DNA of 64,000 nt from Prosthecobacter debontii (GCA_945860295.1 CAMAQH010000014.1:1-64000), one strand, 5' to 3'; counted from the stretch's first letter, positions 9,566 to 18,916 are shown. Translations and numbers: made by a program. The notes: generated from the letters alone by a model not told the origin.

Positions 9566-10036
9566 ATGGAGAACGCACCTTCCCCCCTGAATCCCGAGCC
9601 GCGCGTGCGACTGAGCATCCCTGAGTATGCGATGGCTCTTGCTCATGTGGCCAGCCTGCGCTCCGAGGACCCCTTTCGGAAAGTCGGCGCGGTGGCCCTA
9701 GATTTTGATAATCGAGTGATCGGCACTGCCTACAATGGGCTGGCTCCTGGCTACAACGCATCACCGGACTTTTGGATTGATCGTGATGATCGCCGAAAAT
9801 ACATGCTTCATGCCGAGGTGAATCTTTGTAGCCTTTTCACTCGTGGCAATGTGCGTCTCGTGGCCTGCACGACCAAGCCCTGCACCAGTTGCATGCAGAT
9901 GCTCTGCGCTTACGGCGTCAAAGCAGTGTATTATCGCGACGACTATCTCGAGTCTGAAGCAGACCTCATCGCCAAGCGCTACAGCATTCAGTTGGTGCAG
10001 TTGGTCGATTACCCGCAGGTGACGTCTCCCGTATAA
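9566..10036 (+). CDS. Deoxycytidylate (dCMP) deaminase-like protein
   Basis: A 156-residue zinc-dependent deaminase of the CDA fold. The zinc site is visible as HAE (H82, E84) and PCTSC (C106, C109). The SEDPFRKVGAVALD segment is typical of dCMP deaminases, which turn dCMP into dUMP for thymidylate synthesis. I chose ATG 9566 because AGGAG lies seven bases upstream, inside the lpxA end; an in-frame ATG at 9548 overlaps lpxA. The four-base gap from lpxA implies co-transcription. Exact substrate (dCMP or another cytidine compound) cannot be told from the motif alone. Confidence 0.85.
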   Translation: MENAPSPLNPEPRVRLSIPEYAMALAHVASLRSEDPFRKVGAVALDFDNRVIGTAYNGLAPGYNASPDFWIDRDDRRKYMLHAEVNLCSLFTRGNVRLVACTTKPCTSCMQMLCAYGVKAVYYRDDYLESEADLIAKRYSIQLVQLVDYPQVTSPV

Positions 10037-10089
10037 TCCGGTTCACTATGGATTTGCAGCGGAGCGCGATTCGCCGAAGCTGTGGCCCG

Positions 10090-10602
10090 ATGATCCCAGT
10101 TAATTTACGCGCCGCTCTCTCCATTATCATCCTGCCCGCCGTGCTGGCCTCCTGCGGCTCGTCGCCAAGAGTTCGAGGTGTGCCGCGCAAGCTGCCTGTG
10201 ATTGACCTGCTTGGTAGCGCACAGACGCCAGCGCACAGTATGGAGAAGAAGAGCTACCCCTTCAATGCTGACGGCGACTACATGACCGCCTGGGCCTCCA
10301 ATGGCAGTGCTTCAGAGCACGACAACGACTCGTGGAGTTCATCCCATGATGGATCGGTTTCCAAAAGAAATCCTTCGCCCGTGAGAAAGGTTTCCTCATC
10401 ACCCAGCAAGAAAAAGACAGTTACAAGCAGCAAGTCGAAGAGTGGCAGCAGCAAAGGCGCTAGCAGAAATTATGTGATCAAGAGAGGTGACACGCTGGGA
10501 GCCATCGCTCAAAGGAACGGCACCACCGTCTCCAAGATCAAGGCCGCCAATGGCATGTCATCAGACAAAATCCGTGAAGGCAAGTCGCTGAAGATCCCCT
10601 AG
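10090..10602 (+). CDS. LysM-domain lipoprotein
   Basis: A 170-residue lipoprotein. The signal peptide ends in the lipobox LASC, so the mature protein is probably anchored in the outer or inner membrane. A Ser/Lys-rich linker of about 80 residues leads to a single C-terminal LysM domain (YVIKRGDTLGAIAQRNGT to the end), which binds GlcNAc-containing glycans such as peptidoglycan. I chose ATG 10090 because it gives a normal lipoprotein signal; the track start at 10048 adds an unlikely N-terminal tail. The amidase gene begins six bases after the stop, so a shared role in cell-wall turnover is likely, for example recruiting or positioning the amidase. Confidence 0.85.
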   Translation: MIPVNLRAALSIIILPAVLASCGSSPRVRGVPRKLPVIDLLGSAQTPAHSMEKKSYPFNADGDYMTAWASNGSASEHDNDSWSSSHDGSVSKRNPSPVRKVSSSPSKKKTVTSSKSKSGSSKGASRNYVIKRGDTLGAIAQRNGTTVSKIKAANGMSSDKIREGKSLKIP

Positions 10603-10608
10603 TAGTTC

Positions 10609-11202
10609 ATGAATAAGATACGGTTCATCGCGTTCCTCACCATGGGCTTGTTCAGTCCAGTTGCGCAGGCACTGACATTTGGCACGGTCATTATCGATCC
10701 AGGGCATGGCGGAAAAGACGGCGGCTGCGTGTGGCATGGGCTGGTGGAAAAGAAGCTTTGTCTCGATACCGCGCTGCGGTTGGAACGTCTGCTTAAAGCC
10801 AAAGGACTGCGTGTCGTCATGAGTAGGCGCAGCGACGAGCATGTGGAACTCGAAGAGCGAGCGGTCATCGCCAATCGCTATTCAAAGGCCGTCTTTGTCA
10901 GTATCCATTTTAATGCTTCAAAAGATCGTAACATCAGTGGCATGGAGATCTTTTATCGCAGCGACAGCGGCAAGACTCTGGCCAGGAAAATCCTAAGCAG
11001 CATGGACCAGAATTTGATAGGCGTGAATCGTGGTGTGTTTCTGGGGGATCTCAGTGTTCTGCGCCGCACGCTCATGCCTGCCGTCCTAATCGAGTGCGGG
11101 TATTTGAGTAATCGCACCGAGTCGCAGCGCTGTGGTGCCGCCGCGCATCGCCAGAGGTTGGCAGAGTCCATTGCCTCAGGCATTTTAGGCTCACGATCAT
11201 GA
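10609..11202 (+). CDS. N-acetylmuramoyl-L-alanine amidase (Amidase_3)
   Basis: A 197-residue exported amidase with a signal peptide ending near AQA. The Amidase_3 domain fills the mature protein: DPGHGGKDGG and SIHFNAS carry the zinc histidines, and IECGYLSN carries the catalytic glutamate. Such enzymes cut the bond between muramic acid and the stem peptide during cell separation or wall recycling. It has no binding domain of its own, but the LysM lipoprotein gene lies directly upstream. The stop overlaps the next gene's start (ATGA). A second Amidase_3 gene lies at 18.2-18.8 kb. Confidence 0.92.
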   Translation: MNKIRFIAFLTMGLFSPVAQALTFGTVIIDPGHGGKDGGCVWHGLVEKKLCLDTALRLERLLKAKGLRVVMSRRSDEHVELEERAVIANRYSKAVFVSIHFNASKDRNISGMEIFYRSDSGKTLARKILSSMDQNLIGVNRGVFLGDLSVLRRTLMPAVLIECGYLSNRTESQRCGAAAHRQRLAESIASGILGSRS

Positions 11203-11474
11203 CTGATCGTGTTCAACTCGTGGTGCGAGTCACGCCAAACGCACGCCGTTCAGAGATCCTAGGCTGGGGCGCTGATGAAAAGGGCCGCTCTGTCCTGATG
11301 ATAAAACTCGCCGCTCCTCCGTTGGATGGCAAAGCCAACACGGAACTCCTGCGTTTCATGTCCGACTTGCTCGACTGTGCTAAGGGGCATGTGCAGCTTC
11401 TGCGCGGTGAGGGCAGTCGCCAAAAGGTTTTAGAAGTCCCTGCGTACTCACTTGAGAAACTACCTTCGCGTTGA
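11199..11474 (+). CDS. YggU/DUF167 family protein
   Basis: A 91-residue protein with the family signature VRVTPNARRSEI and the APPLDGKAN...LLRGEGSRQK core. The family is small, widespread and of unsettled function. Its ATG overlaps the amidase stop by four bases, so it is translationally coupled and probably the last gene of the lpxC operon. Length and motifs match the family fully. Confidence 0.9.
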   Translation: MTDRVQLVVRVTPNARRSEILGWGADEKGRSVLMIKLAAPPLDGKANTELLRFMSDLLDCAKGHVQLLRGEGSRQKVLEVPAYSLEKLPSR

Positions 11475-11539
11475 AAGGCTTTCTTCATTTGACGCAGACA
11501 GACGAGCGGGCTAGAAACTCGCCCCGAACACTTTGACTC

Positions 11540-12190
11540 ATGTTCGGTCAAAGCAGCCTTATGCAAATCGTTCGCCCCTTGTTTCGTCTCATTCTGGCCC
11601 TCAGCCTATTTTCCCTCATCGGCTCCATTTCCGGCTCCCCCCTGCCTGCCGATCATCCCTGTGGTGAGTTAGTGAGAAAATACCTGACATGTGTGGTTAA
11701 CCAGGAATGGAAAACCGCTGCCAGTCTCTTGCTCCCGAGTTCCTTGGACAGAAAACAGAAGGAAACCATCTCCGTCATCAAGACCGCTCCGACCATGACT
11801 GAGGAAGCCCAGATGCTTGAGCGCTTCGGAGTCAAAGAAATCCGTGACCTCGAAAAACTCAGCCCTCAAGAGTTCTATGTCTTGGATCGTGAAGCCTGGC
11901 ACAAGCGCATCAATGCCGCTGCTGATGTCACCAAGCGCAAGCAGGAGACGCTCAAGATTGACGTGCTCGGCCTCGTCGAAGAAAAAGACAAAGGCTACGT
12001 CCACGCCACCGTGCGCACCTCGCAGGAGACACTGACTGACCGCATTGAAGAACTCTTCCTCATCTCCTTCATCAAAGAAAACGGCAAGTGGGTCATCTGG
12101 CCTGAAATGAAGGATCGCCCGATCATCACCCCGATCGAAGCGAAGAAAGAAGACACCAAGAAGAAGAAAGAAGACGCTAAGAAGAAGTAA
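11540..12190 (+). CDS. Secreted protein with Lys-rich tail, function unknown
   Basis: A 216-residue protein with a hydrophobic signal peptide (RLILALSLFSLIGSISGS). I do not recognise the mature domain. It is about 150 residues long, alpha/beta in character, and resembles small NTF2-like or lipoprotein-like modules only vaguely. The C-terminus is a run of Lys, Glu and Asp (KKEDTKKKKEDAKKK), probably exposed and charged. An alternative start is ATG 11561 (MQIVRPL), which gives an equally good signal peptide. A strong terminator follows 27 bases after the stop, so the transcript ends here. Confidence 0.7.
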   Translation: MFGQSSLMQIVRPLFRLILALSLFSLIGSISGSPLPADHPCGELVRKYLTCVVNQEWKTAASLLLPSSLDRKQKETISVIKTAPTMTEEAQMLERFGVKEIRDLEKLSPQEFYVLDREAWHKRINAAADVTKRKQETLKIDVLGLVEEKDKGYVHATVRTSQETLTDRIEELFLISFIKENGKWVIWPEMKDRPIITPIEAKKEDTKKKKEDAKKK

Positions 12191-12217
12191 AGCTTCTCCC
12201 CGACTTTCATTTTCCGA

Positions 12218-12250
12218 GGCAGGATGGTTCTCCATCCTGCCTTTTTATTT
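12218..12250 (+). terminator. Rho-independent terminator
   Basis: A perfect 10-bp stem, GGCAGGATGG and CCATCCTGCC, with a four-base loop, followed by TTTTTATTT. It ends transcription of the Lys-tailed secreted protein and separates it from the sulfatase. Confidence 0.92.
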
Positions 12251-12292
12251 CATGAAAGGCACACGCACGCAGACTGTTAAAGATGGCCTGCC

Positions 12293-14077
12293 ATGACACG
12301 TCTCATCCTTCTTGCCAGTCTGCTCTTCGCCCTAACAATCCCTGCGGCTGACAAGCCGAATGTGCTCATTTTTTTGGCCGATGACATGGGCTGGGGAGAT
12401 ATCTCCGCGAATGGAAACCCCAATCACGCCACGCCGAGCATCGACTCCATCGCAAAGGATGGCGTGAAGCTCGACCGCTTCTATGTCTGTCCCGTCTGCT
12501 CGCCGACGCGTGCGGAGTTTCTCACTGGGCGCTACCATCCACGAGGCGGCGTTAAAGGCGTCTCCACAGGCCAGGAGCGGCTGAATCTCGACGAGCGCAC
12601 TCTGGCAGATGCCTTCAAGGCCGCAGGCTATCGCACGGGAGCTTTTGGTAAATGGCACAATGGCAGCCAGTGGCCGTATCATCCGAACGCGCGCGGCTTT
12701 GATGAGTTCTACGGCTTCACCTCCGGCCACTGGGGCGAGTACTTTGACCCGCCGCTCGATCACAACGGCCAGCCCGTGCGCGGCAAAGGTTACATGACCG
12801 ACCTGCTCACGGACAAGGCGCTGGAGTTCATTGATGCCAGCAAGGACAAGCCCTTCTTTTGCTACGTGCCCTACAACGTGCCGCACTCACCCTGGGCCGT
12901 CCCGCAGGCCGACTGGGCGCGCTTCAAAGACAAGACCATCATCACCAGCGAGCGTGACAAAGCCAAAGAGGAGATCGATGAAACTCGCTGCGCATTGGCC
13001 ATGGTCTCCAACATGGACGCCAATATCGGTCGCGTGCTCCGTCGTCTCGATGAACTCAAACTCACCAAAAACACCATTGTCATCTTCTTCACCGACAACG
13101 GCCCTAACACGTTTCGCTGGAATGGCAGCATGAAGGGCAAGAAAGGCACCACGGATGAAGGCGGCGTGCGCTCCCCCTTCTTCATTCGCTGGCCCGGCCA
13201 TCTGCCCAGCGATCATGTCGTCAAAGAGATCACAGGAGCCATCGACATCCTGCCCACTCTCTGCGCCCTCACCAGCGTGCCACGTCTCGGTGAGAAGCCT
13301 CTCGATGGGCGCGATCTCAGCCCCTTGTTGAAAAAGCAATCCGCCGCGTGGCCCGACCGCATGATCTTCTCCACTTGGGGGCCGAGCGTCAGCGTCAGAA
13401 CCCAAGCGCATCGGCTTGATGGCCAGGGCGCGCTCTATGACATGATCACTGATCCCGATCAGACTCAAAACATCGCCACCACGCAGCCCGAGATTGCTCA
13501 AGCTTTGACTCAAGCCGTGAAGCAATGGCGAAAAGAAGTCCTAGGCGCTGCCGCGCCCGCAGGGAAACGCAACAAAGCAGGCAAAGGCAACGCCGTGGAT
13601 CAGCGGCCCATCCCCGTGGGTTATCGTGAGTTCCCGCGTTCTCCATTGCCCGCTCGTGATGGCGAGCCTCAGGGTGGTGTGAAGCGCAGTTCAGGCGCGC
13701 CAAACTGCTCCTACTTCGTCAACTGGATCACCAAGGAAGGTCGCATGATCTGGAATCTCGACGTCAAAACCACAGGCGACTACAGCGTCGAAATTCTCTA
13801 CACCTGTCCGCTCGCTGGCGCAGGCTCCACCATCGAGCTGGCTTCTGGAGAAAACCGGCTCAGTGCCAAAGTCACTCTAGGATGGAACCCGCCGCTCTAC
13901 ACCAATCAAGACACCATCCCACGTCCAGCAGGCGAGTCTCAAATGAAGGAGTTCCGCAGCCTTGAAGCCGGCACGCTCCATCTTGACAAAGGCCGCTCTG
14001 TTCTCAGCCTCAGTGCCACTGACATTCCCGGTCACAGCGTCATGGACGTGCGCCAGATCAATCTCATCTTGAAGTGA
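12293..14077 (+). CDS. Secreted sulfatase (arylsulfatase family)
   Basis: A 594-residue protein with a signal peptide and a formylglycine-dependent sulfatase domain. NVLIFLADDMGWGD provides the metal-binding aspartates. CSPTRAEFLTGRY is the C-x-P-x-R maturation motif with Thr in place of the common Ser. FFTDNGP supplies the second metal pair and KGKKGTTDEGGVRSPFFIRWPG is typical. After about residue 420 there is a linker and then a C-terminal beta-sandwich (CBM-like; RMIWNLDVKTTGDYSVEILY) that may bind glycan. It probably removes sulfate esters from polysaccharide in the periplasm or outside. The esterase-like gene follows 55 bases downstream. Confidence 0.92.
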   Translation: MTRLILLASLLFALTIPAADKPNVLIFLADDMGWGDISANGNPNHATPSIDSIAKDGVKLDRFYVCPVCSPTRAEFLTGRYHPRGGVKGVSTGQERLNLDERTLADAFKAAGYRTGAFGKWHNGSQWPYHPNARGFDEFYGFTSGHWGEYFDPPLDHNGQPVRGKGYMTDLLTDKALEFIDASKDKPFFCYVPYNVPHSPWAVPQADWARFKDKTIITSERDKAKEEIDETRCALAMVSNMDANIGRVLRRLDELKLTKNTIVIFFTDNGPNTFRWNGSMKGKKGTTDEGGVRSPFFIRWPGHLPSDHVVKEITGAIDILPTLCALTSVPRLGEKPLDGRDLSPLLKKQSAAWPDRMIFSTWGPSVSVRTQAHRLDGQGALYDMITDPDQTQNIATTQPEIAQALTQAVKQWRKEVLGAAAPAGKRNKAGKGNAVDQRPIPVGYREFPRSPLPARDGEPQGGVKRSSGAPNCSYFVNWITKEGRMIWNLDVKTTGDYSVEILYTCPLAGAGSTIELASGENRLSAKVTLGWNPPLYTNQDTIPRPAGESQMKEFRSLEAGTLHLDKGRSVLSLSATDIPGHSVMDVRQINLILK

Positions 14078-14132
14078 GCCTTTGCATGTCATGGTAAGAA
14101 AGAGCGCAGCGACATAGGCGCGTATGGTCTGC

Positions 14133-16229
14133 ATGAAACTTCTGCTTTGGCTCATACTTGTCTCTGGTCTCGTGGCTGCACCTTATCCTGAAAAGACGCC
14201 AGACACGCCTGGCAATAGGATGCTGCAAGGCTACTGGGAGCGGCAGGTGCGTGAGATCGAGATGACGGGCGGGCTGACGGACATTCAGACGGTTGAAGAT
14301 TGGAAAGCCAAAGTGCCGATCTATCGCCAACAACTCGCGGAGATGCTGGGGCTGAGTCCGCTGCCTGAACGCACACCGCTCATGGCAACCAAGACGGGCG
14401 GCTTTTCTGGTGATGGCTATCGCGTGGAGAACATGCATTACCAGGCGGTGCCGGGGCTTTATGTGACGGCGAATCTTTATCTGCCGGAGAAGATCGACAA
14501 GCCTGCACCGACGATTCTCTATGTCTGCGGTCATGCCAATGTGGTGAAGGATGGTGTGAGCTATGGCAACAAAACAGGCTATCACCATCACGGTGTCTGG
14601 TTTGCTCAGCATGGCTATGTTTGCCTGATCATCGATACCGTGCAGCTTGGTGAGATTCGCGGTGAGCATCACGGCACTTACAGTAAGGGGCGCTGGTGGT
14701 GGTTCTCACGTGGCTACACACCGGCTGGACTCGAAGCCTGGGCTGGAATACGCGCGCTGGATTATTTGGAGACACGTTCTGAGGTGGACAAGACGCGCTT
14801 CGGAGTCACGGGGCGCAGTGGTGGCGGAGCCTACTCGTGGTGGGTGGCGGCACTGGATGAGCGCATCAAAGCGGCGGCTCCGACGGCAGGCGTCACCTCC
14901 ATGAAAAATCATGTGGCTGATGGCTGTGTCGAAGGGCACTGCGACTGCATGTTTTATGTAAACACGTATCGCTGGGATTATGATAGGCTCGTGGCGCTGG
15001 TGGCTCCGCGTGCGCTGCTGATTTGCAACACGGACAAGGACCCAATCTTTCCCGTCGACGGTGTGTTTAGCATCTATCAAAACGTCCGTCGCATCTACTC
15101 ACTGCTCGGAGCGGAGGACAAAATAGGCCTGCAAGTGGCTGAGGGGCCGCATAAAGATGTGCAGCCGCTCAACAATGGCGCTTTCCACTGGTTCGAGCGC
15201 CAACTCAAAGGCGCGGACCCGATGGCGGTGCTGGATGAAGGTGCGAAGAAGTCGCTCGAACCTGAACAGCTCCAGGTCTTCAAAGAACTGCCGAAGGACG
15301 AAAAGAACACCACCATGGATCAGACTTTTGTTGCGAAAGCTCCAACACCTGCGGTGCCCTTGAGCGCAGAAGATTGGTCGAAGCAGCGTGATGCCTGGAT
15401 GACTTCACTCAAGGATAAAGTCTTTGCTGGCTGGCCTCACGAAGCGGCAGCGATCGTGGTGAGCAAGGAAGGTAGCAGCGAGCGCGATGGCATTCGTTTC
15501 ACAGCCTTTGATTTCGAGCCTGAGCCAGGGATTCGTCTGCGCTTCTATCTCACGCATCGCGCTGGTTTGCGGGCCGAGGATTTGGAACTGATCGCACTCA
15601 ATGTGCTGGATGCCGAAGGCTGGCAGGACTTCTGCAACACCTACGAGTCGCGCTTTGCCAAGCACATCGAAACCTTCCCCAACACCAACAAGGATGATGC
15701 GGCTTTCGATAGCGAGAAGAAGATGTTTGAGACCTTCAAATGGGGCATGGCCTACATCTGCCCACGCGGCATCGGTCCCACGGAATGGACGGGCAGTGAG
15801 AAGGCTCAAACTCAGCGCTTGCGCCGCTTTTATCTGCTCGGTCAAACGGTGGACTCCATGCGTGTCTGGGACATCCGCCGCACCGTGCAGGCGGTGAAAC
15901 AGATCCCTGGCTTCGAGAAGACGCCGCTCTGGCTACAGGGCCACCGTGACATGGCGGCAGATGCTCTCTATGCATCGCTCTTTGAAGAAGGCATCACGCG
16001 ACTGGATCTGCATGATCTGCCAGTCAGTCATGATATCGGTCCGGCCTACCTCAATGTGCTGAGACATCTCGATCTCCCTCAAGCCGCAGCGATGGCTGCT
16101 GAGCGCACTCGTTTGATCATCTACAGCACCGATGAAAAGCCGTGGAGCTATCCAGACGCTGTCGTGAAGCTGTTGAAGTTGCCCGCGAAACAATGGCAGA
16201 TTCGCAAGCCAGCTAAAGCGGACGAGTGA
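14133..16229 (+). CDS. Acetyl-xylan-esterase-like alpha/beta hydrolase, secreted
   Basis: A 698-residue protein with a signal peptide. Residues about 40-400 form an alpha/beta hydrolase of the acetyl xylan esterase type. The nucleophile lies in GRSGGG (S229), the acid in NTDKDPIFP and the likely histidine in EGPHKDVQP. The C-terminal third contains a second hydrolase-like segment (WLQGHRDMAADALYASLFEEGI) with no clear nucleophile, so it may be a degenerate repeat. Start ATG 14133 is preferred over 14124 because MKLLLWLILV is a normal signal start. With the sulfatase just upstream it suggests removal of ester substituents from algal or plant polysaccharide. The substrate is inferred. Confidence 0.82.
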   Translation: MKLLLWLILVSGLVAAPYPEKTPDTPGNRMLQGYWERQVREIEMTGGLTDIQTVEDWKAKVPIYRQQLAEMLGLSPLPERTPLMATKTGGFSGDGYRVENMHYQAVPGLYVTANLYLPEKIDKPAPTILYVCGHANVVKDGVSYGNKTGYHHHGVWFAQHGYVCLIIDTVQLGEIRGEHHGTYSKGRWWWFSRGYTPAGLEAWAGIRALDYLETRSEVDKTRFGVTGRSGGGAYSWWVAALDERIKAAAPTAGVTSMKNHVADGCVEGHCDCMFYVNTYRWDYDRLVALVAPRALLICNTDKDPIFPVDGVFSIYQNVRRIYSLLGAEDKIGLQVAEGPHKDVQPLNNGAFHWFERQLKGADPMAVLDEGAKKSLEPEQLQVFKELPKDEKNTTMDQTFVAKAPTPAVPLSAEDWSKQRDAWMTSLKDKVFAGWPHEAAAIVVSKEGSSERDGIRFTAFDFEPEPGIRLRFYLTHRAGLRAEDLELIALNVLDAEGWQDFCNTYESRFAKHIETFPNTNKDDAAFDSEKKMFETFKWGMAYICPRGIGPTEWTGSEKAQTQRLRRFYLLGQTVDSMRVWDIRRTVQAVKQIPGFEKTPLWLQGHRDMAADALYASLFEEGITRLDLHDLPVSHDIGPAYLNVLRHLDLPQAAAMAAERTRLIIYSTDEKPWSYPDAVVKLLKLPAKQWQIRKPAKADE

Positions 16230-16233
16230 TGCC

Positions 16234-16692
16234 TCACTTCACGGCTGGCAGGAGTTCAGCCGGAGCCGCCTCGATCTTCGCCAAAAAGCGCGCGGGGATT
16301 TCCACGGCTTTCATTTTGCCAGACATCGCATCCTTTCGCACACAGGCGGCGACGAGGTGGCCTTCGGCACTGAGAGTGCCGTCTTGTTTCCAGAAGCGGA
16401 TCAGATAACGCAGGGTCTTTGGGCGCACTTCTTCCACGAGCAGTTCCATGGTGAATTGCTCTTCAAATCTCAGTGGCGCACGGTAGTCGCAGGAGACGTG
16501 GACACGCGGCCAACCGACGCGCTCTTCATCGGGGATGAGCGGTGAGTTATCCCAGATGGACATGTCCAGTGCACGGAAGAAGTCATGCTCCACGCGCTCC
16601 ATGTAGCGGAAGAAATTCGAGAAATGCACAATGCCGGCCATGTCCGTGTCGGCAAACTGGACGCGCTCGGTGAGAGTGTGGCGGTGGGGCAT
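16234..16692 (-). CDS. YbgC-like acyl-CoA thioesterase (hot-dog fold)
   Basis: A 152-residue single hot-dog domain. The N-terminal VQFADTDMAGIVHFSNFFRYMERVEHDFFR matches the 4-hydroxybenzoyl-CoA/YbgC thioesterase pattern, with the catalytic Asp in DTDMAG. It should hydrolyse acyl-CoA or acyl-ACP in the cytoplasm; chain preference is unknown. It sits 30 bases after the NAD(P)HX repair gene on the same strand, and its stop lies next to the convergent esterase gene, which ends four bases away. Confidence 0.88.
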   Translation of the reverse strand: MPHRHTLTERVQFADTDMAGIVHFSNFFRYMERVEHDFFRALDMSIWDNSPLIPDEERVGWPRVHVSCDYRAPLRFEEQFTMELLVEEVRPKTLRYLIRFWKQDGTLSAEGHLVAACVRKDAMSGKMKAVEIPARFLAKIEAAPAELLPAVK

Positions 16693-16722
16693 GGCGAATC
16701 ACTGGCGCGGAGCCGCTGAAGG

Positions 16723-18162
16723 TCAAAGCCGAAACGCAGTGCCGAGATGCTCGAGGACATCCGAGGGCAGGACCGAAAGCTGCGCCATTTCCAGCGCGGC
16801 GGTTTCTGCAGCGCGCCCACAAACCCAGGCACCAAGGCCGGCGGCGCGATGCAAAGGAAGCTGCTGGCCCACGAGAGCGGCGCAGACGCCCGTGAGCACA
16901 TCGCCCATGCCACCCGTGGCCATGCCGGGGTGACCTGTGGTGTTGTAGAGTGTCGGCTGACCTGCGGTCGCGATGACGGTGCGTGCTCCTTTAAGTAGCA
17001 GAGTGTGACCGGGATGTGAGACTGCCCAGCGTGTGGCCCAGTCGTGACGCGCAGTCTGATTCGGTAGTAGTCGTAGCATCTCACCAGGATGCGGTGTGAG
17101 CAGTCTTGGCCCTGCTGAAGCCGAATCGTTTTTTGCCATCATCGTGATCGCATCAGCATCAATGATGGCCGGGATTTTGACATCACGAATCACTGCCAAC
17201 ACTTCGGTCTCATAGTCAAAACCAAGCCCAGGACCGATGGCTAAAACATCAAAGTGCATCTCAAACACTTCACGATAGTCCCGCACGATTTTCACCATCA
17301 CCTCAGGTGGCACGCGAGCGGCGAGTAGGGCATAGACTTCTTCTTTGACCAGCAGCGTCACCAGACCTGCTCCGGCGCGTAATGCACCGCTACAGGCAAA
17401 GATGGCCGCGCCGATAAACCCGCGTGATCCAGCGATGATGCCGACGCGCCCGGCCTGGCCTTTGTGAAAATCGAACTCACGACGCGGCAACCATCCGCTG
17501 AGCAACTCCGGCGTCAGGATCTGTGCTGTGTCTGCAAGCTCTAATGAATGAAGATCTGGCAGCGACAAGAGTGCCAGTCGCCCAACAAACATTGTCGCAG
17601 TGTCAGCAAGGAGGCCCGTCTTGGCAAAGGCCATGGTCACGGTCAGGTCGGCCTGTACGCAGTCCGGCGCAGGTATTCCCGTATCGCCGTTCAAGCCTGA
17701 TGGAATATCCATGGCCACGGTCCATGCCTGATGCGCACTCCGTTGTGCATTCATCTCAGCCGCCAGCGCGCGAATCCCCGGACGGATCTCTCCAACTGCG
17801 CCGATGCCGAGCAGACCATCGAGCAGCACAGCGCCGGTGATCTGGGGTGCGTGCTCCAGAATACGCACACCCGTCAGAGCCGCGAGAAGGGCGCGGGGCA
17901 GGGGCTTCATTGACTCCACTGGAGCACTGAGCCGTGCCAGCACTTGCCAGCCTTGCTTTTGCAGTTCACGCGCAGCCACCAGCGCATCTCCGGCATTGTT
18001 GCCCGAGCCAAGATAGATGATGAGCGTGCCAGACTGTGGAAAGAAGCGCCGCACTTCTTTGGCGATACTACAGCCCGCCTGCTCCATGAGATCGGCTGCA
18101 CTCACACCACGATTAAAGGCCTGTTGTTCGATCTCCTGCATCTGCTGGCAAGTCACGATCAT
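16723..18162 (-). CDS. nnr: Bifunctional NAD(P)H-hydrate epimerase / dehydratase
   Basis: A 479-residue two-domain repair enzyme. The N-terminal YjeF_N epimerase (about 1-215) begins MIVTCQQMQEIEQQAF and has LGSGNNAGDALVAAREL. The C-terminal ADP-dependent dehydratase (about 225-479) has IAGSRGFIGAA, LTPHPGEMLRLL and NTTGHPGMATGGMGDVLTG. Together they restore damaged hydrated NAD(P)H. I chose ATG 18162, giving the canonical N-terminus; the track start at 18177 would overlap the upstream amidase stop. Cytoplasmic; both domains look complete. Confidence 0.95.
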   Translation of the reverse strand: MIVTCQQMQEIEQQAFNRGVSAADLMEQAGCSIAKEVRRFFPQSGTLIIYLGSGNNAGDALVAARELQKQGWQVLARLSAPVESMKPLPRALLAALTGVRILEHAPQITGAVLLDGLLGIGAVGEIRPGIRALAAEMNAQRSAHQAWTVAMDIPSGLNGDTGIPAPDCVQADLTVTMAFAKTGLLADTATMFVGRLALLSLPDLHSLELADTAQILTPELLSGWLPRREFDFHKGQAGRVGIIAGSRGFIGAAIFACSGALRAGAGLVTLLVKEEVYALLAARVPPEVMVKIVRDYREVFEMHFDVLAIGPGLGFDYETEVLAVIRDVKIPAIIDADAITMMAKNDSASAGPRLLTPHPGEMLRLLPNQTARHDWATRWAVSHPGHTLLLKGARTVIATAGQPTLYNTTGHPGMATGGMGDVLTGVCAALVGQQLPLHRAAGLGAWVCGRAAETAALEMAQLSVLPSDVLEHLGTAFRL

Positions 18163-18173
18163 GGTGCAGGCCC

Positions 18174-18818
18174 TCAATTTGCTTTCTTGTAGGAGACGAT
18201 GCCCTGCGCGATGCCTTCGGCGATGCGCTTGCGAAACTCGCCGGTCATCATGCGACCACGGTCAGAGGAATTACTGACAAAGCCGCACTCCACCAGCACG
18301 GCTGGGTTACGAGTTGTCTCACGGATGACGTGAAAGCTGGCGTGCTTGATTCCCCGATTGGTCATGCTCGTGCGCTGCACCAAGTAGGCCTGGATGTAAG
18401 CGGCGAGGGTGAAGGATTTGGTCGAGTAATGATATGTCTCCACTCCGGTACCGCTACCGCCTCGGTTGTAGTTGTAGTGAATGCTCACGAATATGGCATT
18501 GCCATAGCGATTGCCTGTGGCAGCACGCGACGGGAGCGGGATGAAGACATCGCGCGAGCGGGTCATGATCACCTTGAGTCCTGCCTTTTTTAAAAGCTCC
18601 TCGACTCGGCGAGCGGTATCCAGCGCGAGATGCTTTTCATACACATAACCAATGGCAGCGCCGCGATCAAAGTCGCCGTGCCCAGCGTCCAGTACCACGG
18701 TATCAAAGGCCTTTGCCACGGGACTTACGAAGATCAGCAGCGCCCATAGCATAGAGTTCAGAGAACGATTCAAAGAAGGGAGGCTGTAGAGCGAAGGGAT
18801 CATGCAGGGGGATTCCAA
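18174..18818 (-). CDS. N-acetylmuramoyl-L-alanine amidase (Amidase_3), second copy
   Basis: A protein of up to 214 residues with a hydrophobic export segment (SMLWALLIFVSPVAKA). The mature part is Amidase_3: LDAGHGDFDRGA and SIHYNYN hold zinc ligands and LVECGFVSN the catalytic glutamate. It is a diverged paralogue of the amidase at 10.6 kb, with the same order of motifs and similar length. The N-terminus is uncertain: MIPSLYS at residue 6 or MLWALL at residue 23 are alternatives. It lies just upstream of nnr on the same strand. Confidence 0.9.
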   Translation of the reverse strand: MESPCMIPSLYSLPSLNRSLNSMLWALLIFVSPVAKAFDTVVLDAGHGDFDRGAAIGYVYEKHLALDTARRVEELLKKAGLKVIMTRSRDVFIPLPSRAATGNRYGNAIFVSIHYNYNRGGSGTGVETYHYSTKSFTLAAYIQAYLVQRTSMTNRGIKHASFHVIRETTRNPAVLVECGFVSNSSDRGRMMTGEFRKRIAEGIAQGIVSYKKAN

Positions 18819-18916
18819 GAAGTCACTACAACGCAGGCGGCGACCGTGACTTCATCTGTTTTCAGTTAGCGTCTGGCGGTGGGGATGGTCAAGCTGTTTG
18901 GCTGCTTCTTGTCTGC

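Noticed and set aside
12887-13525. Minus-strand ORF of 212 residues within the sulfatase
   Set aside because: Antisense to conserved sulfatase motifs; no independent evidence.
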